Positions 7,660 through 14,577 of a DNA stretch of 16,463 nt are shown piece by piece. Position 1 is the stretch's first letter; every line of letters starts with the position of its first letter. The DNA comes from Phycisphaerae bacterium (GTDB lineage: Bacteria; Planctomycetota; Phycisphaerae; Tepidisphaerales; Tepidisphaeraceae). The stretch covers positions 1-16,463 of the forward strand of contig JACMJD010000692.1 of the NCBI GenBank assembly GCA_014380825.1, given 5' to 3'. Made by a program: the position numbers and the translations under genes. The notes beneath the pieces are model-generated. The model ran no database searches. It saw only the letters and a program-made list of their open reading frames with translations, and was not told the origin of the DNA.

Positions 7660-8046
7660 ATGTCCCAGGATGTCTCAAAATGTCCCGTTTCTGAAAACGA
7701 ATTGTCGGAGGCGCAGGAGTCCGCCGCCGCGATGCTGGCGGTGGGGAAGCGGCAACAGGATGTCGCGCAGGCGCTGGGCATCGATCGACGCACACTGTTC
7801 CGCTGGCGGCGCGAACGCGCGTTCAGGCGCGCGCTGAACGAGCGACGTCGTGAGCTGTGGTCGAGCGCAGCCGATCGCATTCGCGCGATGCTCGGGCAAT
7901 CGGTTGATGTGCTCGAGCAGCAGTTGGGGGATCGATTCATCCCGTCTCAAGTCCGGGCGGCGACGACGATCCTCCGCTTGGCGGGAGTTGGCAAAAGCGT
8001 GCCGCCGCCGGCGAGCGCAAAGAAGAAGCGCGGGAGTTCAACTTAG
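7660..8046 (+). CDS. small orphan helix-turn-helix protein
   Basis: This 128-residue protein has a good ribosome binding site (AGGGGA at 7647-7652, 7 bases before ATG). Residues about 17-50 are a homeodomain-like helix-turn-helix: LSEAQESAAAMLAVGKRQQDVAQALGIDRRTLFRWRRERAF. This type is found in transposase and phage terminase small-subunit N-termini. The rest is a charged helical region and a Lys/Arg-rich tail (SAKKKRGSST). There is no catalytic domain, terminase large subunit, transposase or inverted repeat nearby, so it is more likely a free-standing DNA-binding protein than a phage or IS remnant. Its TAG stop is only 2 bases from the chitinase stop on the opposite strand, so the two transcripts converge without a terminator gap. 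Target and role are unknown. Confidence 0.75.
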   Translation: MSQDVSKCPVSENELSEAQESAAAMLAVGKRQQDVAQALGIDRRTLFRWRRERAFRRALNERRRELWSSAADRIRAMLGQSVDVLEQQLGDRFIPSQVRAATTILRLAGVGKSVPPPASAKKKRGSST

Positions 8047-8048
8047 TT

Positions 8049-9887
8049 TCAACGAATGAAGAGTTTCGTCTTGCCGGACTTGCCGGGCAGCACGAACGGT
8101 CGTGCGGCGCCTTGCGTGTTGAACGCCTGGTCGATCAATGAGTAGTCGTCGAAGTCGACGACGCCGTTGCCGTCGAAGTCGCCGTTCAGCCAGCCCGTGC
8201 GGTTGTTGTTGAAGCCGGAATCGGTGCGGCTGTAGTCGTCGAAGTCGACGAGGCCGTTGAAGTCGGTGTCGCCGTAGTAGGTGAACTTGACGAGGACGGC
8301 GGACGCGTCAATCGGCTCGCCGTTGAACGGCGCGCCGGGGTAGAGCGCTTGGAAGTCGCTGGATTCCAGCACGGCCAGCGTGGTGTTTTTCGGATTCGCA
8401 TTTTTGGCGACGGTGCTGGTCAGTCCAAGGCCGGTCCACGTGCCGCCGCTGCGGGCGGTGTTGATCAGCGTCTGCACGGCGGCGGCCTGCGTGGCGCCGG
8501 TGTGGTCGAGAACGAGATCGTTGTCGTTCAGATCGAGCGTGCCGGCGACGGCCAGCGACTTTGTCACCAGCACGCGATTTCCGTTCTGTTGCACCGTCGC
8601 TGTGCCCGCGACGTTCAGCGATTCGATTCGCTGCGTCGCGTTGAACAGCACCGACGCGCCGGCGGTCACGGTCAAGCTGTCGTCGTCGTTCCCGGCATTG
8701 AACGTCAGCGGTTTGTTGACCGGCGAATTGACGGTCACCGAATCGTTGCCGTCGAGGCCGTCGATCGTGATCGTGTTGACCATCGACAGCGGATACGTGC
8801 GCGTCGTGTTGCCCAGCGTGATCTCGAGATTCGTTCCGCTCACGGCCAGCGAGAATGCATTGGCGTTCGCATCGCCGGTCGCAACCAGATGGCCGGCGGT
8901 CAGCGTCGTGAACGCGGTCAATCCGCTCGTGGTTTTGATCACGGGCAGCAGCGACGAGGCGTCGTAATTGTTGCCGGTGAAATGATCCTGGCCTGCTTCC
9001 CAGAACATCATGCCCCCGTAGCCGTTGTTGATCACGAAGTTCGTCTTGTTCTGGATGGTGTTCTTGCCGTTGAAGTACCAGCCGTTCGTGTTGTCGAGGT
9101 TCGCGGCCGGGTTGAACTGATCGACGATTTGCTGGTATGTGAGCACGTTGCCCCAGGACGAGCTCGTGTGTGCGTAGAACGGCACGCCAAGCGTGAAGCG
9201 AGATTTGGGCACGCTCGCGCCGTTCGCGTAGTTGGCCCAGTTGGTCAAGGAGTTGACGGACTGCTGATACGGCGCGTGATCGGGGATCTGAAAGTCGTAG
9301 CCCATCACGTTGATGATGTCGAGGCTGTTCACCGCGCTCAGCGGCACGACGTACGCTTGCGTCGTGTTGCCCGGATTGGTCGGAACTTTGAGCGGATTCA
9401 CCGCCGCCGACAGAAGGAGGTTCGAGGTTTCGTTGTTCAGCCGGTTGATCAGGTTTCCGTAGTTAGCGATCTGCGTGGGAGTGGCCGTGCCCCAAGCGGG
9501 CTCGAAGTCCAGATCAATGCCATCGAGATTGTGCGCGGTGCAGAACGCGCTGATCTGCGTGATGAAGTTAGTCGTCGCCGTTTCGCTAGCCATGAAGGTT
9601 GTCCAGGCGGCGCCGGGATCGATCACGATGCTGACGCTCACGCCTTTGGAGTGCGCGGTGTTCACCACCGTGTCGAGCTGCGTGAAGTTGAAACCCGAGC
9701 TGCTCGAGGTGCCGATCGCACCGCTGCCGTTCACGCCCAGCGCGAAGTAGTTCAAATGCGTGACCGCGCTCCAATCCATCTTGGGCGCGAGCGCGGCGTG
9801 GCGATAGTCGGGGTAATAAGCGACGACGCGAGTCGTGCTTAGAAGGGTCCGCGACTCAAGCGATTCGACAAATGTTTTTGATCGCAT
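8049..9887 (-). CDS. secreted GH18 chitinase with LESRTLLS N-terminus and C-terminal EF-hand module
   Basis: This is an extracellular endo-acting glycoside hydrolase family 18 protein of 612 residues, counting from the ATG at 9885-9887. A GTG at 9914 would add 9 residues, and neither start has a strong Shine-Dalgarno. The catalytic domain spans about residues 20-320. It contains the GH18 signature LDGIDLDFE (121-129; DxxDxDxE with Glu129 as proton donor), MGYDF (195-199) with the substrate-contacting Tyr-Asp, and MMFWEAGQD near 293-301 with the conserved strand-8 Trp. The family cleaves beta-1,4-GlcNAc chains using the substrate N-acetyl group. There is no classical hydrophobic signal peptide. 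Instead the protein starts MRSKTFVESLESRTLLS, a motif often seen at the N-terminus of planctomycete exoproteins. After beta-rich linker repeats comes the duplicated EF-hand module and a basic tail. A palindromic operator lies 51 bases upstream. Chitin is the likely substrate; other GlcNAc polymers are possible. Confidence 0.9.
   Translation of the reverse strand: MRSKTFVESLESRTLLSTTRVVAYYPDYRHAALAPKMDWSAVTHLNYFALGVNGSGAIGTSSSSGFNFTQLDTVVNTAHSKGVSVSIVIDPGAAWTTFMASETATTNFITQISAFCTAHNLDGIDLDFEPAWGTATPTQIANYGNLINRLNNETSNLLLSAAVNPLKVPTNPGNTTQAYVVPLSAVNSLDIINVMGYDFQIPDHAPYQQSVNSLTNWANYANGASVPKSRFTLGVPFYAHTSSSWGNVLTYQQIVDQFNPAANLDNTNGWYFNGKNTIQNKTNFVINNGYGGMMFWEAGQDHFTGNNYDASSLLPVIKTTSGLTAFTTLTAGHLVATGDANANAFSLAVSGTNLEITLGNTTRTYPLSMVNTITIDGLDGNDSVTVNSPVNKPLTFNAGNDDDSLTVTAGASVLFNATQRIESLNVAGTATVQQNGNRVLVTKSLAVAGTLDLNDNDLVLDHTGATQAAAVQTLINTARSGGTWTGLGLTSTVAKNANPKNTTLAVLESSDFQALYPGAPFNGEPIDASAVLVKFTYYGDTDFNGLVDFDDYSRTDSGFNNNRTGWLNGDFDGNGVVDFDDYSLIDQAFNTQGAARPFVLPGKSGKTKLFIR
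8112..8273 (-). repeat. EF-hand/dockerin-like module, copy 3
   Basis: This 54-codon module at the chitinase C-terminus encodes GDTDFNGLVDFDD and GDFDGNGVVDFDD loops and ends in AFNTQ. It has the same length and layout as the copies at 100-261 and 609-770. The similarity extends upstream into a shared stretch of about 80 residues ('LNDNDLVL...ARxGGxW...NTTLxVL'). Confidence 0.85.
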
Positions 9888-9938
9888 CAGGCGGTTCCCG
9901 CAAGTGAATGGCACGGACTGAACAGATTACGCTGGCGA

Positions 9939-9962
9939 ATTAATATCAGTTCAGATATTTAT
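9939..9962. promoter_or_regulatory. palindromic operator upstream of the chitinase
   Basis: ATTAATAT (9939-9946), an 8-base spacer CAGTTCAG, then ATATTTAT (9955-9962) with one mismatch from a perfect inverted half-site. It sits between the end of the ROK kinase gene and the chitinase, 51 bases before the chitinase ATG, where it could control a chitinase promoter separate from the kinase transcript. Confidence 0.7.
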
Positions 9963-10001
9963 TATTCGAACAAGCGTTCAGGAGCAAGGAGAAACTCGGT
10001 T

Positions 10002-10853
10002 TTACGCGTGATCCGCGAGCTGCGCGGCCCCGCGGGCGGCGTGGAAGACGTCGGAACCGCAGTCGAGGTTCCAGCCCGGCTGGGCAACGCTTGTCAGTTT
10101 GGATTCGACTCGCTCGCGGATCGCCGGGAGCAAATGACGCAGGCGGATTCCAATTCCGCCGCACAGGCAAATATGATGCGGACGATAGATCGCGTGACAG
10201 ATTCGCAGCGTACGCACGAGCGCCAGGATGGCGGGTTCGTCGCCCGTGAGCGTTGGAAGGGCGATCGACAGGTCGGCGCCGTGGTTCTTCTGAAGCGCGG
10301 CGACGCCGATGTAACCTTCGAGGCCGCCCGCGCCACCGTCGGGGCCGATGACGTCGGCGCCGGGGATGGAAACGTCGATCTGCCCGATGTGTCCGGGCGA
10401 ATCGCCTTCGACGCGAAGAAGTTTTCCGTCGTCGAGAACGGCCGCTCCAACGCCAGTACCCAGCGTCAGCACGAGCAGCCGGCCGGTGAGCTGACGCGAT
10501 TTGAAGATGTCGTAAGCAGTGGCGGCGGCGTCGTTCGAGATCGTGGTCGGGCGATCGCCTTTCAGCTTGAGCGCTTGCGGCACGAGCTGGTCGAGCGAAA
10601 AATCCGCAATGCCTGGCGCGTTCACCGACAACGTCACAACGCGACGCGCCCGATCGAGCAGACCCGGCACGCACAGGCCGACCGAGGTCAGCTCGCGGAT
10701 CGGACCGACGGCCGCGCTGATGGCACGCAGAAGCTGATCGGTCGTGGGTTTCGCGTAGAATGGACTCTGACCCGTGCGGATGACTTTGCCGCCGACGCAG
10801 ACCGCCGCTTTGACCGAGGTGCCGCCAACGTCTACGCCAAGCGTGGTCGTCAT
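10002..10853 (-). CDS. ROK-family sugar kinase, candidate N-acetylglucosamine kinase, lacking the zinc cysteines
   Basis: This 283-residue cytosolic kinase starts at the ATG at 10853 (MTTTLGVDVGGTSVKAAV), which places the ATP phosphate loop DVGGT at residues 8-12 as in ROK kinases. The frame is open further upstream: an ATG at 10985 adds 44 residues of no known domain. Other motifs are SNDAAATA with the catalytic-base Asp at 108, LTLGTGVGAAVL (129-140) as the second phosphate-binding loop, and SPGHIGQ with His155. The usual following GxxCxCGxxGCxE zinc signature is replaced by GADVIGPDGGAGGLE, so the three cysteines are gone while the Gly and Glu framework stays. There is no N-terminal HTH, so it is an enzyme rather than a repressor. 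The neighbours (chitinase, importer, NagB fusion) suggest it phosphorylates GlcNAc or a related hexosamine, but glucose cannot be excluded. Confidence 0.82.
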   Translation of the reverse strand: MTTTLGVDVGGTSVKAAVCVGGKVIRTGQSPFYAKPTTDQLLRAISAAVGPIRELTSVGLCVPGLLDRARRVVTLSVNAPGIADFSLDQLVPQALKLKGDRPTTISNDAAATAYDIFKSRQLTGRLLVLTLGTGVGAAVLDDGKLLRVEGDSPGHIGQIDVSIPGADVIGPDGGAGGLEGYIGVAALQKNHGADLSIALPTLTGDEPAILALVRTLRICHAIYRPHHICLCGGIGIRLRHLLPAIRERVESKLTSVAQPGWNLDCGSDVFHAARGAAQLADHA

Positions 10854-11087
10854 GATTAACTGCTGTCGAGGAGTTCGCCCGAGTGTGGCGTTATCGTCCA
10901 GTTCGGTTACTTCTGATCGATTCGGGTCTGCAAGGTCGATGGCGGTTGCCTCTTCGAGATCGTTGTGAATTGGTTCAGGGATCATGTTTCCCGCGCGCGA
11001 CGACGAAGAACAATCGAACCGCCCGCCGGATGATAGCAAGGATCACTCGACGCAAACAAGCGCCGAATCATTGAACGCAAAGCACCC

Positions 11088-12515
11088 ATGAATCCCATCA
11101 AGTGGCTGGTCATTTCCATCTTCGCGGCGGCAGGCATCGGCCTGCTGTTGTTCGGTCCGCGCGATATCGAGGCGCTGCCGAAGGATCGCGTCATTATCGA
11201 TTACTGGGAAAAGTGGACGGGAAACGAAGAAGCGCAGATGCGCGAGATCGTCGACGACTTCAACAAAACCGTCGGCGCCGAGAAGGGCATCTTCGTTCGG
11301 TACATCTCGATCAGCGGCATTAATCAGAAGGTGATGGTCGCAACCGCCGCCGGTGTTCCGCCGGACATCGCGGGGCTTTACGACAACAATCTCGTGCAGT
11401 TTGCGGCGATGGATGCGCTGGAACCGCTGGAAGATCTGGCCCGTGAGCGCGGGATCACGGCGGCGTACTACAAGCCCGTCTTCTGGAACGCGTGCAACTA
11501 CAACGGCCATTTGTACGGCCTGATCAGCACACCGATGGCGGTGGCGCTGCACTACAACAAGAAGATGTTCGCCGACAACGCGGACAAGCTGCGAGCGGCG
11601 GGATTGGATCCGGAGCGCCCGCCGCAGACGATCGATGAGCTTGATGCGTACGCCAAAGCGCTCACGACGTTTGACGCCGCCGGCCGCCCGACGCTGACCG
11701 CGTTCTTACCGTTGGAACCGAACTGGTTCATCAACGAAACGTGCTTCTGGTTCGGGTCTGATTTCTTCGACGTGAAGACGCGCCGGTTCACGCTGACCGA
11801 TCCGAAAGTCGTGCGCGCGTACGAGTGGATCGCCAGTTACTCGAAGTGGCTCGGCAAGGACGCGATGAACGATTTCCGCAGCGGGTTCGGCAATTTCGAT
11901 TCGCCGCAGAATGCGTTTCTCGCCGGCCAGGTAGCGATGGAGCAGCAGGGGCCGTGGATGGCGAACTTCATCTACAAGCTCAAGCCCAGCATGTCGACCG
12001 TGCTGTGGCCCAAGGAAGTCGAGCTGACCAAACCGCTGGACGAACGGCGAAAGAACTACGAATGGGCGGTCGAGGCGTTTCCATCCGCCGTGCCCGGGCT
12101 GAAGGACGTCACGTACTGCGGGTTCGATGCGATGACGATTCCGAAAGGCGCCAAGCACAAGAAGGAAGCGTTCGAGTTCATCGCGTACGTGCAGCGCCAA
12201 GATGTGATCGAAAAGCTCAACAAGATGCACTGCAAAGGCTCGCCGCTGGCGAAAGTCAGCGAGGGTTTTTTCGAGGGTCATCCGAATCCGTACATCGACG
12301 TGTTCGAGCGGCTGACCGCCAGCCCCAACGCGCGGGCGCTGGCACAGATTCCGATCATGCCGCAGGTGCTGGACGAATTGAACGTGCTGGTGCAGAAAGT
12401 GTCGGCGCTTCAGGTCGAACCGAAGGAGGCGCTGGAAGAATTGCAGGTACGCTTGCAGGCGAAGTACGACGCGTGGGTCGAACAACAGAAATCGCGCGGA
12501 TCGAATGCGCGCTGA
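11088..12515 (+). CDS. ABC transporter sugar-binding protein, membrane-anchored (CUT1 type)
   Basis: This 475-residue family 1 extracellular solute-binding protein would capture the oligosaccharide for the two permeases downstream. Residues about 5-22 (KWLVISIFAAAGIGLLLF) form a hydrophobic segment with no lipobox Cys and no clear signal peptidase site, so it may stay anchored by an uncleaved TM helix. The mature part has typical features: DYWEKWTGNEEAQMREIVDDFNK at the start of the fold, GVPPDIAGLYDNN (the 'PD' segment of maltose-binding-like proteins), LYGLISTPMAVALHYNKKMF, and NAFLAGQVAMEQQGPWM. The gene heads a three-gene operon, with 9 bases before the next start, and is divergent from the ROK kinase. 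No strong Shine-Dalgarno precedes its ATG, and none of the palindromic operators lies in this divergent gap. The substrate is inferred from context to be GlcNAc or chitooligosaccharides. Confidence 0.85.
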   Translation: MNPIKWLVISIFAAAGIGLLLFGPRDIEALPKDRVIIDYWEKWTGNEEAQMREIVDDFNKTVGAEKGIFVRYISISGINQKVMVATAAGVPPDIAGLYDNNLVQFAAMDALEPLEDLARERGITAAYYKPVFWNACNYNGHLYGLISTPMAVALHYNKKMFADNADKLRAAGLDPERPPQTIDELDAYAKALTTFDAAGRPTLTAFLPLEPNWFINETCFWFGSDFFDVKTRRFTLTDPKVVRAYEWIASYSKWLGKDAMNDFRSGFGNFDSPQNAFLAGQVAMEQQGPWMANFIYKLKPSMSTVLWPKEVELTKPLDERRKNYEWAVEAFPSAVPGLKDVTYCGFDAMTIPKGAKHKKEAFEFIAYVQRQDVIEKLNKMHCKGSPLAKVSEGFFEGHPNPYIDVFERLTASPNARALAQIPIMPQVLDELNVLVQKVSALQVEPKEALEELQVRLQAKYDAWVEQQKSRGSNAR

Positions 12516-12524
12516 TCCGGAGAG

Positions 12525-13412
12525 ATGACTTTGCGTTCAGAAACGAGAAATCTCCTGAAAGGCCTGGCGTTTATCTCGCCTTGGATCATCGGGTTCCTGG
12601 CGTTCACGCTGGTGCCGATCGGGATGTCGCTCTATTACAGCTTCTCGGATTACTCGCTTCTGCAATCGCCCGCGCCGATCGGATTGGGCAATTATCGCGA
12701 GCTGGCGAGCGATCCCACCTACTGGCAAGTCCTGCGAAACACGGCCTACTACGCGGTGCTGGCGCTGCCGCTGGGATTGCTGATCGCACTCGGAATGGCG
12801 CTGCTGCTGAATGTGAAAATCCGCGGGCAGACGATCTATCGCACGCTGATTTTTCTGCCGTCGCTCGTGCCTGCGGTCGCGGCGGCGATGTTGTGGCTTT
12901 GGCTGTTCAACAGCAAGCTGGGGCTGATCAACTTCGCGCTGCGAAAGTTGGGCATGGACGATCCGCCCGGCTGGCTGGTGGATGCCCGCTTCGCGCTGCC
13001 GGCGCTGGTGCTGATGAGCTTCTGGGGCGTCGGCAACACGGTGGTGATTTTCCTTGCCGGCCTGCAAAACGTCCCGCGTGATCTGTACGAGGCGGCCGAG
13101 CTCGATGGCGCGGGCAAGGCGCGCAGCCTCTGGCACGTCACGCTGCCGAGCATCTCGCCGGTGATCTTTTTCAACCTGATCATGGGCATCATCGGCACGC
13201 TCCAGGTGTTCACGCTGCCGTTCATCATGACGCCCGGCGGGCAACCGGCGCACGCGACTTACTTTTACGCGATGTATCTCTACGACAACGCGTTCCCGTA
13301 CGTGCGCATGGGCTACGCCAGCGCGATGGCGTGGATCCAGTTGCTGATCATTCTCGCGCTGACCGCGGTCGCGTTCTGGAGCAGTAAACGCTGGGTGCAT
13401 TATTCGACGTGA
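12525..13412 (+). CDS. ABC sugar transporter permease 1 (MalF/UgpA type)
   Basis: This 295-residue integral inner-membrane permease has about six hydrophobic segments. The first is at about residues 10-32 (GLAFISPWIIGFLAFTLVPIGMSLYYSF). The coupling-loop EAA motif, which docks onto the ATPase, is DLYEAAELDGAGKARSLWHVTLP. GGAG-like bases at 12519-12522 are very close to the ATG; a TTG two codons later (12531) is better spaced, so the true start may be 6 bases downstream. It is co-transcribed with the binding protein and second permease. Together they make the membrane part of a CUT1 importer, the class that imports di- and oligosaccharides. Confidence 0.87.
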   Translation: MTLRSETRNLLKGLAFISPWIIGFLAFTLVPIGMSLYYSFSDYSLLQSPAPIGLGNYRELASDPTYWQVLRNTAYYAVLALPLGLLIALGMALLLNVKIRGQTIYRTLIFLPSLVPAVAAAMLWLWLFNSKLGLINFALRKLGMDDPPGWLVDARFALPALVLMSFWGVGNTVVIFLAGLQNVPRDLYEAAELDGAGKARSLWHVTLPSISPVIFFNLIMGIIGTLQVFTLPFIMTPGGQPAHATYFYAMYLYDNAFPYVRMGYASAMAWIQLLIILALTAVAFWSSKRWVHYST

Positions 13413-13422
13413 GGGTTCTACC

Positions 13423-14367
13423 GTGTCGCTAACTGAACCAAAATCTCTGGCCGCGCCCGTTGTGGGAGCTGCGATCGACGCGATTGATTACGCCGCGCGA
13501 GGCGGGATCGCGCGCAGCCGCCGCGCATCGCGCAGGCCGCTCGTGCATGTGATGCTGATTGTCATCTGCGCGTTCGGCATGATCCCGTTCCTGTGGATGC
13601 TCAGCACGAGCCTCAAGACTCAAGAGAGCGCGATGGAGTTTCCGCCACGGATGTTGCCCAAGCCGGTGGTGGTGGACAACTACTGGACGATTCTCAGCAG
13701 CGATCGGCTGAACTTTCTGCTGTGGACGCGCAACACGGTGATCATCGCGGTGCTGGCGGTCTCGGGCACGGTCATCTCCAGCGCGATCGTCGCGTACGGC
13801 TTCGCGCGCATCCAATTCCGCGGGCGCGGTGTGCTGTTCGCGATCATGCTGGCGACGATGATGATCCCGTTTCAGGTCACGATGGTTCCGCTGTTCCGCA
13901 TCTTCCGATTCCTCGGCGACACGACCGGCATCGCATGGCTGGGCACGAGCAAACCGCTCTGGGTGCCGGCGTGGTTCGGGTCGGCGTTCAGCATCTTTCT
14001 CATGCGGCAATTCTTCCTGACGATCCCGACGGAGCTGTCCGAGGCCGCGCGAATTGACGGGTGCAGCGAGTTCGGAATCTTCACGCGAATCATCCTGCCT
14101 TTAGCCAAGCCTGCGCTGGCGGTGGTCGCGCTGTTTTCATTCATGGCCAACTGGAACGACTTCCTCGCGCCGCTCGTTTACATGCAGCGCCCCGAGCAAT
14201 TCACGCTCGCCCTTGGCCTGCAAAGCTTCCAAAGCCAGAACGGCGGCACTCCGTGGCACCTGTTGATGGCCGCCAGCGTTCTGGTGATCCTGCCGGTGAT
14301 CGTCCTGTTCTTTCTGGCACAGAAGACGTTCATTGAAGGGATCGCGACGACGGGCGTGAAAGGCTGA
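13423..14367 (+). CDS. ABC sugar transporter permease 2 (MalG/UgpE type)
   Basis: This 314-residue permease starts at GTG, with GAGGG (13411-13415) overlapping the stop codon of permease 1, so translation is probably coupled. A cytosolic N-terminus of about 40 residues precedes the first TM helix (VHVMLIVICAFGMIPFLWML). The EAA motif is ELSEAARIDGCSEFGIFTRIILPLAKP. The C-terminus FIEGIATTGVKG is the usual MalG-type ending. It pairs with the preceding permease. No nucleotide-binding subunit follows, so an ATPase encoded elsewhere, such as a shared MsmK/UgpC-type protein, must energise the complex. Confidence 0.88.
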   Translation: MSLTEPKSLAAPVVGAAIDAIDYAARGGIARSRRASRRPLVHVMLIVICAFGMIPFLWMLSTSLKTQESAMEFPPRMLPKPVVVDNYWTILSSDRLNFLLWTRNTVIIAVLAVSGTVISSAIVAYGFARIQFRGRGVLFAIMLATMMIPFQVTMVPLFRIFRFLGDTTGIAWLGTSKPLWVPAWFGSAFSIFLMRQFFLTIPTELSEAARIDGCSEFGIFTRIILPLAKPALAVVALFSFMANWNDFLAPLVYMQRPEQFTLALGLQSFQSQNGGTPWHLLMAASVLVILPVIVLFFLAQKTFIEGIATTGVKG

Positions 14368-14406
14368 AAAGCCGCATTTTTCAGTCACAAAGGCGGGTTT
14401 TTGTGA
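14364..14406 (+). terminator. weak hairpins at the end of the ABC operon
   Basis: CTGAAAA (14364-14370) can pair with TTTTCAG (14378-14384). Directly after it, TCACAAA (14385-14391) can pair with TTTGTGA (14400-14406), with T-rich stretches inside. The stems are only 7 pairs and AT-rich, so as a terminator this is tentative, although the position just past the last permease is right. Confidence 0.35.
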
Positions 14407-14506
14407 GCAAGGAAAACGTTGTGGCAACACACGCCGGGACGGTACAATCAGGGCCGAATCTGCGGCCCGCAAAAGCATTTTGTGTTCCGCCGAATTTTTT
14501 TGGTGT

Positions 14507-14534
14507 TAATTAATATCAATGTTGATATTAATTA
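14507..14534. promoter_or_regulatory. strongest palindromic operator, upstream of the TM protein/pseudopilin pair
   Basis: The arms are 13 bases, perfectly complementary, around a 2-base centre. The core ATTAATAT (14509-14516), N8, ATATTAAT (14525-14532) matches the geometry of the other three sites. It ends 43 bases before the ATG of the one-TM protein and lies downstream of the ABC operon, so it should control the 14578 gene and probably the pseudopilin. The rest of the 210-base gap shows only the weak hairpins after the permease and a T-run at 14494-14501. Confidence 0.75.
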
Positions 14535-14577
14535 TCCAATGGATGCTTCGCACGTCGCGCCCGAGCGGAATTGAACG

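Noticed and set aside
7660..8046. HTH gene as part of an insertion sequence or prophage
   Set aside because: There is no transposase catalytic domain, terminal inverted repeat, target duplication or phage gene around it.
8349..9842. 497-codon open frame on the plus strand opposite the chitinase
   Set aside because: The composition is Arg/Val/His-rich and low-complexity with no family motif. The minus strand encodes the GH18 signature and EF-hand module.
11043..11552. Minus-strand frame of 169 codons overlapping the binding-protein start
   Set aside because: It is antisense to a clear solute-binding protein and shows no motif or start signal.
12537..13400. 287-codon minus-strand frame opposite permease 1
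   Set aside because: It is full of His/Arg/Gln and lacks any motif. The plus strand encodes TM helices and the EAA loop.
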